Under the pieces are notes generated by a model. That model saw only the letters and a list, made by a program, of their open reading frames with translations. It ran no database searches and was not told where the DNA came from. From Trema orientale (lineage: Eukaryota > Streptophyta > Magnoliopsida > Rosales > Cannabaceae), in assembly GCA_002914845.1 (NCBI GenBank), contig JXTC01000142.1:302399-366398 (forward strand): a stretch of 64,000 bases of DNA, given 5' to 3'. Made by a program: the position numbers and the translations under genes. Shown here piece after piece: positions 54,961 through 64,000 of this stretch (position 1 is its first letter; the number at the start of each line of letters is the position of its first letter).

Positions 54961-55387
54961 CATTCCTACATGCATAATTTATATATATATATATATATAT
55001 ATACCTCATATTCTGTACAAGCCATAGCTCATTTTCCAAAAGTCATTATCACTTCATTTTTTTTTCTTTGCTAATAATTACCAACTCCTACTTCTTTTAG
55101 TTATTATCTATAAAGCCAATTATTGGTCTCGTTTTCCTTACTGTTAAAATCATATTAATATGGTTATTTACTATACTAATTTTTACTCCAATTCTACCAA
55201 TTTCACTTTACTACAAATCTAAATTTTGTGATTAATCTAGTCACAAAATTCACCATTATTCTGACTTCTAATTTTATATATTTTTGGGGTACTGACTACT
55301 TCTCAAATCAATTTCTCATGTTCCATATCTTTATGGTACATATTAACTAACATAAAAACTAACATTTAAATTTTATAATTTAAAATT

Positions 55388-55585
55388 ACTCGTAGATCTA
55401 TGTGGAAGAGTTGTTTAACAAGCTGAGTTGTAGTATATAGGACCCTTGTTTACAACCGCTTATATTATTTTCAGTACTTTAAATACTTGTAGATCTATGA
55501 CTCTGAGTTATTTAGCAAGCAGAGTTGTAGCGTATACGACCCTTGTTTGTAACCGTTCACATTAAATTCAGTATTTTATATTTCT
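55388..55585. repeat. Two tandem ~99-bp units
   Basis: Two copies of a unit with GTAGATCTATG, GAGTTGTAG and ACGACCCTTGTTT motifs, at about 55390-55488 and 55489-55585, diverged by roughly 15-20 changes. Confidence 0.65.
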
Positions 55586-55974
55586 ATTATTTATTTTCAT
55601 TATTGATTATTTATGTTTCTGACTGAATGGCTAGAAGCACCTATGTCAGAAAAATAACCGTCTTTTTGTTTATTTCTTACCATATGGACAATATCACATG
55701 TTGTCAGAAATACTGGCTATTTAATACGTGGTGATGGTCATTGAAACTACCCATACATGTTTATTTACAGGTTGTGTTGTCAAAGACGCCAACAATTTTC
55801 TGACAAGTAGAATTGTATCGTTATAATTTTTTCACGTCATTTTCTCCATTTTCTTCAACTATCTTTCTTATTATTAATTAAGTGTTCTTATACTTAATTA
55901 ATTTTTCCTTAAAACAATCATAACAAAAGCATCCCGGAACATACTTAATTAAGGAGTACATTTTTATTAATTAT

Positions 55975-57011
55975 TGTCAGAATTTGGACCATTTATTTGA
56001 AATGGTAATTTGGACTTAAATGGGATTGAGAACTCATATGTATAGTAAAGCCCAAATTAAAGTTGTAATTCTATTTCATTAACCAATTTGGAGCATGAAT
56101 TTAAATAGGACCTGCTTTGTATAAGTGTAAGGTCTTGACATAATCTTGTTATACTCTATGAGTAGACTAAATTAGTAAATCATGTCTCCAAATTGGAGCT
56201 TAGATGAATAAGAAATTGATGCTCAAAATATGCTTATTGGTATTAGAAAATAGAACAAGAAAATCGAAAGTGTTTGTCCCACATTGGTTGGGAAGCACTT
56301 AAACTTGTGCTTAATATAGAGATGCACTTCCAATATGTGTAACCATGTAACAATGTATAGCAATCTTTTGCTACGGTTCGAGTTTATTTTTTTCTCTATT
56401 TTCAGCCCAATTTTGCTTGCTTCCAGAATGTTTAACTAAAAAGAGCATGACTATTTAATTTCAAAAAAATGTCATTATAATTGCTTAAAAACGTTCAGAA
56501 ACAACCACTTTTAAGTTAATTGGCTAACAAATATTGGAGAGTTAAGTAACAACCAAATTATTGGCATGGAGTATTCGAATTGGTTTTTGTAACCTCTCTT
56601 TTCGCCTACTATATAAGTAGACCCTCCCTTCTTATTTTTCCACAAAACAAAGCTCTCAGTTTCTCTATTCGTTCTCTGTCTCTTTGGCAGCTTAGTTTTT
56701 CTTTAGTGTTTTAGCACTTTAGATTTTTAGTTCTAGTTCTTCTGATATTCTAGCTCTAGAAATCCTTCTGTATAAAGAGTTCTTAGTTTCTAGTTCGTAG
56801 AGTGGAGGTGTTAGTATTTCAGTTTCTACTCTTTGTTGTTGTATCTTGGGAAACTGACGCTTGTAAAATCTTTAAGCATTCTAGTGGAAAGCGCAAATCA
56901 GTTTTAAAGACTCTGTGTAGCACACAAGCCTCAGTGGTTAATTATGTCTTTGTTTTGTAGGGATTCCTGATCTGAAGTGCTATTGAAATTCTGTTCAAAG
57001 TTAGAGCATAA
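55975..57011 (+). repeat. LTR-like sequence, copia type
   Basis: It begins TGTCAGAATTTGG, has a TATA-like CTATATAAGTAG (about 56608) followed by a C/T-rich leader (CTCTCAGTTTCTCTATTC) and ends near GAGCATAACA. This is the layout of a U3-R-U5 LTR. No target duplication or primer site was found and it does not match the LTR at 60387, so it belongs to another element or is solo. Confidence 0.45.
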
Positions 57012-57044
57012 CAAAAATTTATAACTTTAATAATTTTAAAGTTA

Positions 57045-58370
57045 TTATATGAGCAAATTAGGGAATATACGGTACTTCATAAAAAGAATTGGAGATATAC
57101 GGTCCTCTTAATAAATTGTTGTTTCTATACGGTATTTTTTAGAAAAATACCAATTTTTTTTTAATCTCTTTTATTCCCTTTCTTCCTCTCTTGTTCAGAT
57201 CTCCAATTCCTCAGAGACTTAGACCCACACCAAACTGAATCAATCACTTGACAAAAAAAGTAGGTCTCTACAGAGATCCGCTGTCGTCGTCGTCTTCTTC
57301 TTTTTCGAGATCTATCTCGTTATTCTTCAGCTTCACCATGATCGAGTGTTTGATCATCTCATGCGTCAAATCTGAGGTCGATATCCCCTCCAAAACTATA
57401 TGAATTTTGTAGTGTAGTTGCTAATTTCATGTATAAGAGCATTTCGTTAATGTGCTGAGGATTTTTCAATTTCAATTTTCACTTTTTATATTATTTTTCA
57501 GATTTTTGGGTTTGTAAATATTTTGATAAAACATATATTTGATTTTTCTCTTTTGAGTTGGTGTCTTATGATAATAATAATTTTATGATTTTGTCATTTA
57601 TGGAATTAACTTAGAAACTTAAGCGTCAATTGTGGAGTTGAAACTTTTCTTCTTCATCATAAATTTTAGTTTTCAATTTATGAGTTATGAAATTGTGTTG
57701 CAATAGATCTCTTATGGCGGTTGTTCTAATTGAATTAAAAAAATTATGCTAACTAAAAGGATTAATTTATTTTAATTCAATAATACTTTTATTTTCTAGT
57801 GTTCCAGAAATTAATTTCTAGAAATAGTTTGCCCCTTTTTTAGATGATGATCGTATATTTAATAATCATTCTTCTAAATTTGCTCTAACCTTCTTCTTTT
57901 TCTTTGTGAATGTTCTCAATTTTTCTTTTTCTCGGTTTATTTGTGAAATTAGAAGACTTTGTTGCACTAATATATGTCTACCCTAATATGTGTCTACCTT
58001 GTTCATCAATAATGACTTATTTTGAATTATTGTTCTAGTTAAATATTTTTTTGTTGAAAAAGTAACCAAATTAAATTGGTATAATTGGTAATTAGTAACC
58101 AGAAAAACTAAGAACTAAAGTAACTGATAACAAAGTTAATAGTAGTGGTATAATTGGTTATTTTAATTTATGGATACCACTACTAGTTTAATAACCAGAA
58201 AAACTAGATTCCAGTAATCAAACTAGTAGTGGTAACCATAAATTATTTCCCAAATTAGTAGTCGTCAAGAAATCATAGACTAGTATCTAGGGCGGTAATC
58301 GGTAACCAAAGTGGTAACCAAAAACTAGTAACTAAATTGATCGTTGTAACAAAAAAGCATAAACTGGTTA
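57045..58370. repeat. AGTAACC-rich repeat, left part
   Basis: 57045-57150 has three spaced TATACGGT motifs. 58075-58365 is a degenerate short tandem repeat of TTGGTAACTAGTAACC type. The same kind of sequence resumes at 61905-62600, so the copia segment 58377-61740 appears to lie within it. No gene is seen. Confidence 0.5.
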
Positions 58371-58376
58371 GTTAGC

Positions 58377-60360
58377 ATGAATGCAACCTTCTTAGAAAAG
58401 GACAATATGAAGAATTACAAGCCTAAAAGCGAAGTAATTATTGAAGAAGTCACTGGGGAAACTTCAACCATAGATGTTCCAAATATTGAAATACCTGTGA
58501 TTGATGAGATGATGTCATTTCAGAGAACTACGAGTACTCTAATACAAAAGATAGTTATACAGCAACAAGTTCTATATGGGACTCAAGCTGTGAATCCACC
58601 AGTTCTACAGCAAGTATCAACTGCTGGTGGACCACTTCCTGCAGAACAAAATATTCAGCCCATAGCCCATAGTACAACAACCAGCTATTGAAATACCTTA
58701 GCATCCTCCACAGCCTTATCGTAGTGGGAGCGTTGTTAGACAATCCAAAAGATGGCAAGGTGAATTCTTTCAGACTATCCATGACAGTTTGGAAGTGGAT
58801 CCCTCGTCCTATGACGAAGCTATGAAGGATATTGATACTAATTCATGGCAAAAGGCCATGAAATTTGAGATAGAATCTGTGTACTCTAATCATGTCTGGA
58901 AAATTGTGGATCTACCTGACAGAGTAGAACCCATAGGGTGCAAATGGGTGTACAAGAGAAAAAGAAGAATAGACAGGAAGGTTGAGACCTTCAAAGTAAG
59001 GCTTGTAGTAAAGGATTATACCCAGAAAGAAGGAATCGATTACAAGGAAACCTTCTCTCTTGTTGCTATGATAAAGTCTATTCGTATTATTTTATCCATA
59101 GTCACGGTCCTCGATTATGAGATTTGGCAAATAGATGTCAAGACTACATTTTTGAATAGAAATCTTGATAAAAGTATCTATATGGTGCAACCAGACAGTT
59201 TTATGGAAAAAAGGCCATGAGAAAAAAGTCAGTCTCTTGCAAAGGTCCATTTATGGACTAAAAGCAAGCATCTAGATCGTGGAATATAAGATTTGATCAA
59301 GCTATTAAATCTTATGGATATGATCAAGTTATAGATGAGCCTTATGTCTACGAAAAGATATAAAATCAGAAATCGGTATTTCTGGTACTTTATATAGATG
59401 ATATTTTACTCATTGAAAATGATGTAAGAGCAATGATAATTACTAAAGTATGGCTTGCAAAGTAATTTGATATAAAAGACCTTGGTGAAGCAAGCTATAT
59501 ACTAAGAATCCAAATCATTCGTGATATGAAGAACAAGTCCATAGCTTTATCACAAGCTTCTTATAAAGATAAAATCTTGGCTAGATTTAACATGAAAAAT
59601 TCCAAGAAAAAGTTGTTGCCTTTTCGACATAGAGTAAAACTGTCAAAAGAACAATCTCTTAAGAATGCAAAAGAGATAGAAGACATGAAGAGAATACCAT
59701 ATGCTTCGGCAGTGGGAAATCTTATGTATGCCATGTTATGTACTAAACTTAATATATGCTTTGCAGTGGAAGTTATCAGTAGATTCTAACCAAGCCAGGA
59801 CCAGAACATTGGGTGGCAATCAAGTATATTCTAAAGTATCTTCGGAGAACTAGACTATATACTTGCATATTCTGGATAAGACCTTACTCTCATTGGGTAT
59901 ACGGATTCTGATTTCCAATAAGATCCTAACTTCTGAAAGTTAACTTCTGGTTCTGTCTTTACTCTTGGTAGAGGAGCTATTATTTGGAGGAGTGTAAAGC
60001 AAACTTGTATTACTAACTCCACTATGGAAGCTGAATATATAGTACTTGTGAGACTGCAAATAAGTTATTTGGCTCCAGAAATTCTTAATGGATTTACAAG
60101 TAGTTCCTACTGCTAATCAATCATTAACTTTATACTGTGATAGCAATGGTGCAATTGTCAACTCAAAAAAACCTAGAAGACATAAAAGAACAAAGTACAT
60201 TGAGAGAATATCATCTCATTCAAAATATAGTTGATCGAGGAGAAGTTATTGTGTACAAGATCGCATCATAAGATAGCCTAGCTGATCTATTGACTAAAAT
60301 ACTGCTTGGCAAGAACTTTGAGGGTCACCTTATTGGTTTAGCGATGCGAAAAATGTAATA
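58377..60360 (+). pseudogene. Decayed Ty1/copia pol (linker, RT, RNase H)
   Basis: 58377-58691 is the integrase-RT linker (NATFLEKDNMKNYKPKSE). 58789-59220 is the start of reverse transcriptase: WQKAMKFEIESVYSNHVWKI, GCKWVYKRK, RLVVKDYTQKEGIDY, WQIDVKTTFLN. The catalytic YIDD is at 59391-59402 in another frame. 59526-59789 carries the RT tail (ASYKDKILARFNMKNSKK, PYASAVGNLMYAM). RNase H follows with STMEAEY near 60020. Several stops and frameshifts separate the pieces. gag, protease and most of integrase are missing, so it is 5'-truncated. Confidence 0.9.
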
Positions 60361-60374
60361 AATTACATTTTGTA

Positions 60375-61740
60375 CAAGTGGGAGAATGTTAGGATTATGT
60401 CCAAAAAGTGTTTATTATTTATGGATATTTATTGAATGTTTAGATATTTAATAAAGGGATATTTCATGCATAGTATTTGTGATAATATTTTGATTTTTAG
60501 CACAATAGTAAATGTCAAAAGGTTCCATGATTTATTCATTAGAGAAATATTTTAATAAAGTTATTTATTAAAGTTAAGACGTATTTTCTCTAATTAAATC
60601 AAATAAGTTTGTTCACAACTAATAAGAGAAGTTGGATACTTCTCTTAGATCGTCTTGCAAGACTTTATTCATTTATAGTGTGTCTTAATCCATATTGGTG
60701 TGACCATGTGCAAAAAATCTTAGTGTGTAAATATTGAACATAGACCATGTGAAATATATTCTTATAATAAGTGTCATTGACAAGAATATATTCTCACAAT
60801 CTAGATAATTAACACATGTATTTCTTAATCCTGAAATAGGTGATGAACTTGTGTTCATAATTTGTATTATTTGATTTGTTAAAAGGTATGGATCAAGAAA
60901 TTGACGATCTAGATCTTGATATTTTGGTAATTATGGGCATTAGGCATATATGCTTATAGATATAGAATCTACAACTCTATTATATAGAGAAGTGAATACT
61001 GCCTTGAAGAGCTATAAGAACTTGGATGATTTAAATCTTAACTAAGTAATTAATAAAATTAGATATTTTATTAATTAAGTCTGGTCATCCATTAGATATA
61101 GTCCTGCATCAAGAAATTGAAAGATATAATTAGAGGGACAAAACAGTAATTTTACCTAGCTTCGATTATCAGTATTTATGTGGGGATACACATGCACATG
61201 TTAATTATCTAATGGACATAATAGTACAAGTCCACTTATATTAAATTTTAATTATAATTAGGCCTTGTCTATTGAAGCTTGAATTAAATAAGTTTATTTG
61301 GGTCCCCAGCTTATACTAATATCTTAGGTTATATGAGATCAATTAGGCTCAAATAGTTTTCTGGGCAATTACACAAAAAAGAAGAAAAAGGTTGAACTGA
61401 TGGGTGAGCCACAATGGCCCCACCACACTACTAAACTAGCAGTGATTTTTAGCCAGCCCTTGGCCCCTAGGGCTGGCCGAAATTCCTTTTAGGGTAGGCT
61501 CCTCCCCTCCATGTTGTGTAGTGGTTCATTTTTGACTGAAACATTAGTTTGGCAACTGCACAGAAAACTGAGAGAAAAGTGAGAGAGAGAAATTCTTAGA
61601 GCCACCTTTGGAGGCCATTGGAGTTCTTAGATTCTCACTTAGAGATTGATCAAGATCGAGATACCTACTCACCTCTGCAGTTACAAGCTTGGTGCATTAG
61701 AAGAAAGACTCTTTGGTTGAGGTACATAATCTGTTGTATA
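60375..61740 (+). repeat. Polypurine tract and 3' LTR of the copia element
   Basis: CAAGTGGGAGAA at 60375-60386 is the usual copia polypurine tract, directly followed by TGTTAGGATTATG (60387), a common copia LTR start. The LTR runs through U3 and a C/T- and GAG-rich leader-like part (61560-61640) and is lost near 61740. Its 3' end is not identifiable. Confidence 0.75.
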
Positions 61741-61904
61741 AATACCATAATAAATCTCCTAAAAGGTTTTATGAAAAACTATAATCCGAAATTTTTTTTG
61801 TTTTCCATGCTTCTGCTCATCTCTGATTTTGTCACATTTTTCCTAAATTATAGCCAATACTTACTATTAAACAAAATAGCAATAATCAATCTTATAACTG
61901 TCAA

Positions 61905-62107
61905 TCAGTTTGGAAACTAGTAACTAGATTGGTTACTTATAACCAATAACCAATTTGGTGATATATGTGAGACTGGTAACCAATAATTAGATTGGTTACT
62001 AATAACTGTTAACTAGATTGATTATAGTAACCAGCCATATAAGTAGTAATCAGTAACCAATGACAAGTCACAAGACCGGTTACTAATCAAATTTATCTTT
62101 GTATGTG

Positions 62108-62138
<31 letters not shown>

Positions 62139-62650
62139 ATTTTTCAAAAAGAAAAAAAATTGAAACCAGTAACCATCTTATTATTAATAACTAGTAGTCA
62201 AAGTAACAACTTACTAGTAACCAAATTCGTTATTGGCCAAGAATTAGGTAAGCTATATGAGACTAGAAACAAGTAACTAGTAACAAGAAATTAATTTGAT
62301 AGTAACAAATAGTCAGATTAGTCTTGTATAGAAACTACTAACGAGATTGATAAATTATAAATAGATTGGTTCTAATTAATCTTATAACTCTTAATGAGCA
62401 GTCACCAGTCTTGTAACATATCACCTATTTGAAAACTAATTACTAGATTGATTACTAAGTGGTCACAAGACCGATAACCAGTAACCGATAACCAAATTTG
62501 TCTTTGTATGTTTGTATGTGTGTTTTTTTTTTTCATTTTAAAAAAAATTGAAACCAGTAACTAATCTTGTAATTAATAATTAGTAATTAAAGTAGTAACT
62601 TACTAGTAACCAATCTAATGGTTTCTTTTAAAAAAAAAAAAAAAAAAACC
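61905..62650. repeat. AGTAACC-rich minisatellite and (TG)n
   Basis: Degenerate tandem sequence built from AACTAGTAACCAGATTGGTTAC-like pieces in both orientations. A (TG)n run lies at about 62110-62138, and a long A run at 62630-62648. Two blocks, 62160-62300 and 62545-62610, share ATTGAAACCAGTAAC. Confidence 0.6.
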
Positions 62651-63780
62651 CTAAGTGATTACTAAAAATTACCAAGTACTCATTTTCTAATGGTTTCTCT
62701 ATTTTTATACTAATAATAATAACAATCAATTTCACACAAAAAATCCAACAAAAGGAAAAATATATATGTTATATCCTATTCTAAAAAAATAAAATTATGA
62801 AAATGAATTAAAAGGAAAAAAAATGAAAAAACGAAAAAGAAATTAAAAAAAAGGAAAAGCTAAAAATATAGAAAAAGAAAGAAAAGGTAGTTTACTAAGG
62901 CTTAAACCATGCACCTATCATGTGGAGGAAGGGTAGCCCTGCCACTACACCAATATAAAAATTAGTAGCTTTTTCACGCCTTTTAATACATAGACTTTTT
63001 AAAACGGAGATGACTTTATTTGCGATGTTGTCACCCTGTTTTTGACTTTGTTATTATTTTTAAAATTACCAATTCTAAGCCCTATGAAAACTTTTAATTC
63101 TTTTCTTGTATCGTATATTTGTAATTATTTTAACTCTTAAAGGTAAAAGCCAAAGAAACTTTTATTATATTTGTCTTTATAAATCCTTAAATATTGCATA
63201 TATGTTATTATTTTCAACAATTATAACTTCTTTTTTTTTTCAAAATTAGATGTTGCAGCATGAGATTAAAACCTTATTTTACAATCTCAAGGGGTGAAAA
63301 TGCATTTTCTAAAAACTCAAGGTTGAATTAAAAATAATAATAAAGGAAACTTATAATAGTATACATGCATAAAACTAATTGTTTTTCAAACATATAGCAA
63401 GTATAATCTTTTTAAGCATAGCAGCAAGTAAAATCGACAAATATATATTAATATATAAGATTGCACCGTTAGTAACCTTTTTTTATTATTTTTTGAAACA
63501 AAAAAAAATCACACGTACTTTTGAAAATTTTGGTATAATTTCTAAAATAATGAACAAGAACAGGTTTACCATTTTTTTTTGGGAAAAAGTAAAACACAAA
63601 GAAGAAACAATAATATAAGTACTTTTTTTTTTCTCTTTCTTAATTAACGCCTTAACAGGAATGAACTAATTAATGATTTAATTACATTTGCTGTTTGTAT
63701 TGTGTAAAACGGTTAGTTTAATCAAATTCTTTAAATGAAGCTCGGGTTACTAACCTATAAAAACTTTACTCGGGACTTAA
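62651..63780. other. AT-rich region without a gene
   Basis: Low-complexity A-rich stretches (62750-62890). No open frame with a domain, no RNA gene seen. Confidence 0.45.
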
Positions 63781-63789
63781 TTTGAAATT

Positions 63790-64000
63790 TTGGTCATACG
63801 TGATAAAGAAAATCTTTGAGTAGAAACTGTAATCTGTTTTCATTATTTCAAGAAATGAGAGTACAATTTGCTTAAGTATCAGCTGAGCTAAGACTCTGTT
63901 ATAATAGAGTAACTAATGGTTGTTACAAATGTATACGTGGCTAACTAACACAACTAATTCTCTTTAACATGCCCCCTCAAACTCAGGGTAGATAGGGAAA
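63790..64000 (-). repeat. Start of a copia-like LTR on the minus strand, cut by the window edge
   Basis: On the minus strand the last bases read GAGTTTGAGGGGGCA followed by TGTTAAAGAG from 63969, which fits a polypurine tract plus LTR start of a Ty1/copia element whose body lies beyond the window. The LTR's other end is not determined. Confidence 0.5.

Noticed and set aside
55975..60360. 55975-57011 as the 5' LTR of the copia pol at 58377
   Set aside because: It does not match the LTR that follows the polypurine tract at 60387, so the two are not a pair.

Overview
This is a plant nuclear window, very probably from a eudicot. Genes have short GT..AG introns, the intergenic DNA is AT-rich, and transposable elements (TEs) dominate: Ty3/gypsy and Ty1/copia LTR elements, tRNA-derived SINEs, hAT, PIF/Harbinger and Mutator-type foldback MITEs. 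I cannot name the species from sequence alone. Position 4879-5145 is an assembly gap, and single ambiguous bases lie at 36222 and 41949.

Host genes, left to right: a six-exon D-type cyclin resembling CYCD6 (1074-2531, +); a winged-helix/LRR protein without a nucleotide-binding domain (7339-9540, -); a DUF4220/DUF594 membrane protein (11320-13392, -); a very large P-loop/LRR protein of the At4g19050 type (21574-25374, -); a nucleotide-binding-only protein of the At5g45440/At5g45490 type (41577-42787, +, frame broken only at an ambiguous base); a tRNA-Thr (48761-48834, +); and a three-exon R2R3-MYB factor (49221-50821, -). The four middle genes are the most interesting set. From memory, the same three odd gene types (P-loop-only, LRR-rich, DUF594) sit together in Arabidopsis around At5g45440-At5g45540. 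The window may therefore hold a conserved cluster of dismembered NLR parts plus DUF4220/DUF594 proteins.

TE layers: 13764-19719 is an LTR element of Ty3/gypsy type with a TCTTG target duplication, a truncated 5' LTR, only the last part of pol, and an antisense accessory ORF. 27441-37374 is a 9.9 kb PIF/Harbinger element with a TAA target duplication. It holds two decayed transposase copies head to head around inverted arrays of a ~100 bp satellite, and its left arm carries a copia-like element that itself carries a solo LTR. 37.8-41.4 kb and 43.3-47.3 kb are packed with MITEs and SINEs, several nested. 55.9-62.6 kb contains LTR-like sequence and a decayed Ty1/copia pol inside an AGTAACC-rich repeat.

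Target-site duplications could be read exactly for many elements, which fixes their ends and classes. At 43344-43724 two inverted MITEs carry swapped target duplications, the signature expected if the 39 bp between them had been flipped by recombination.
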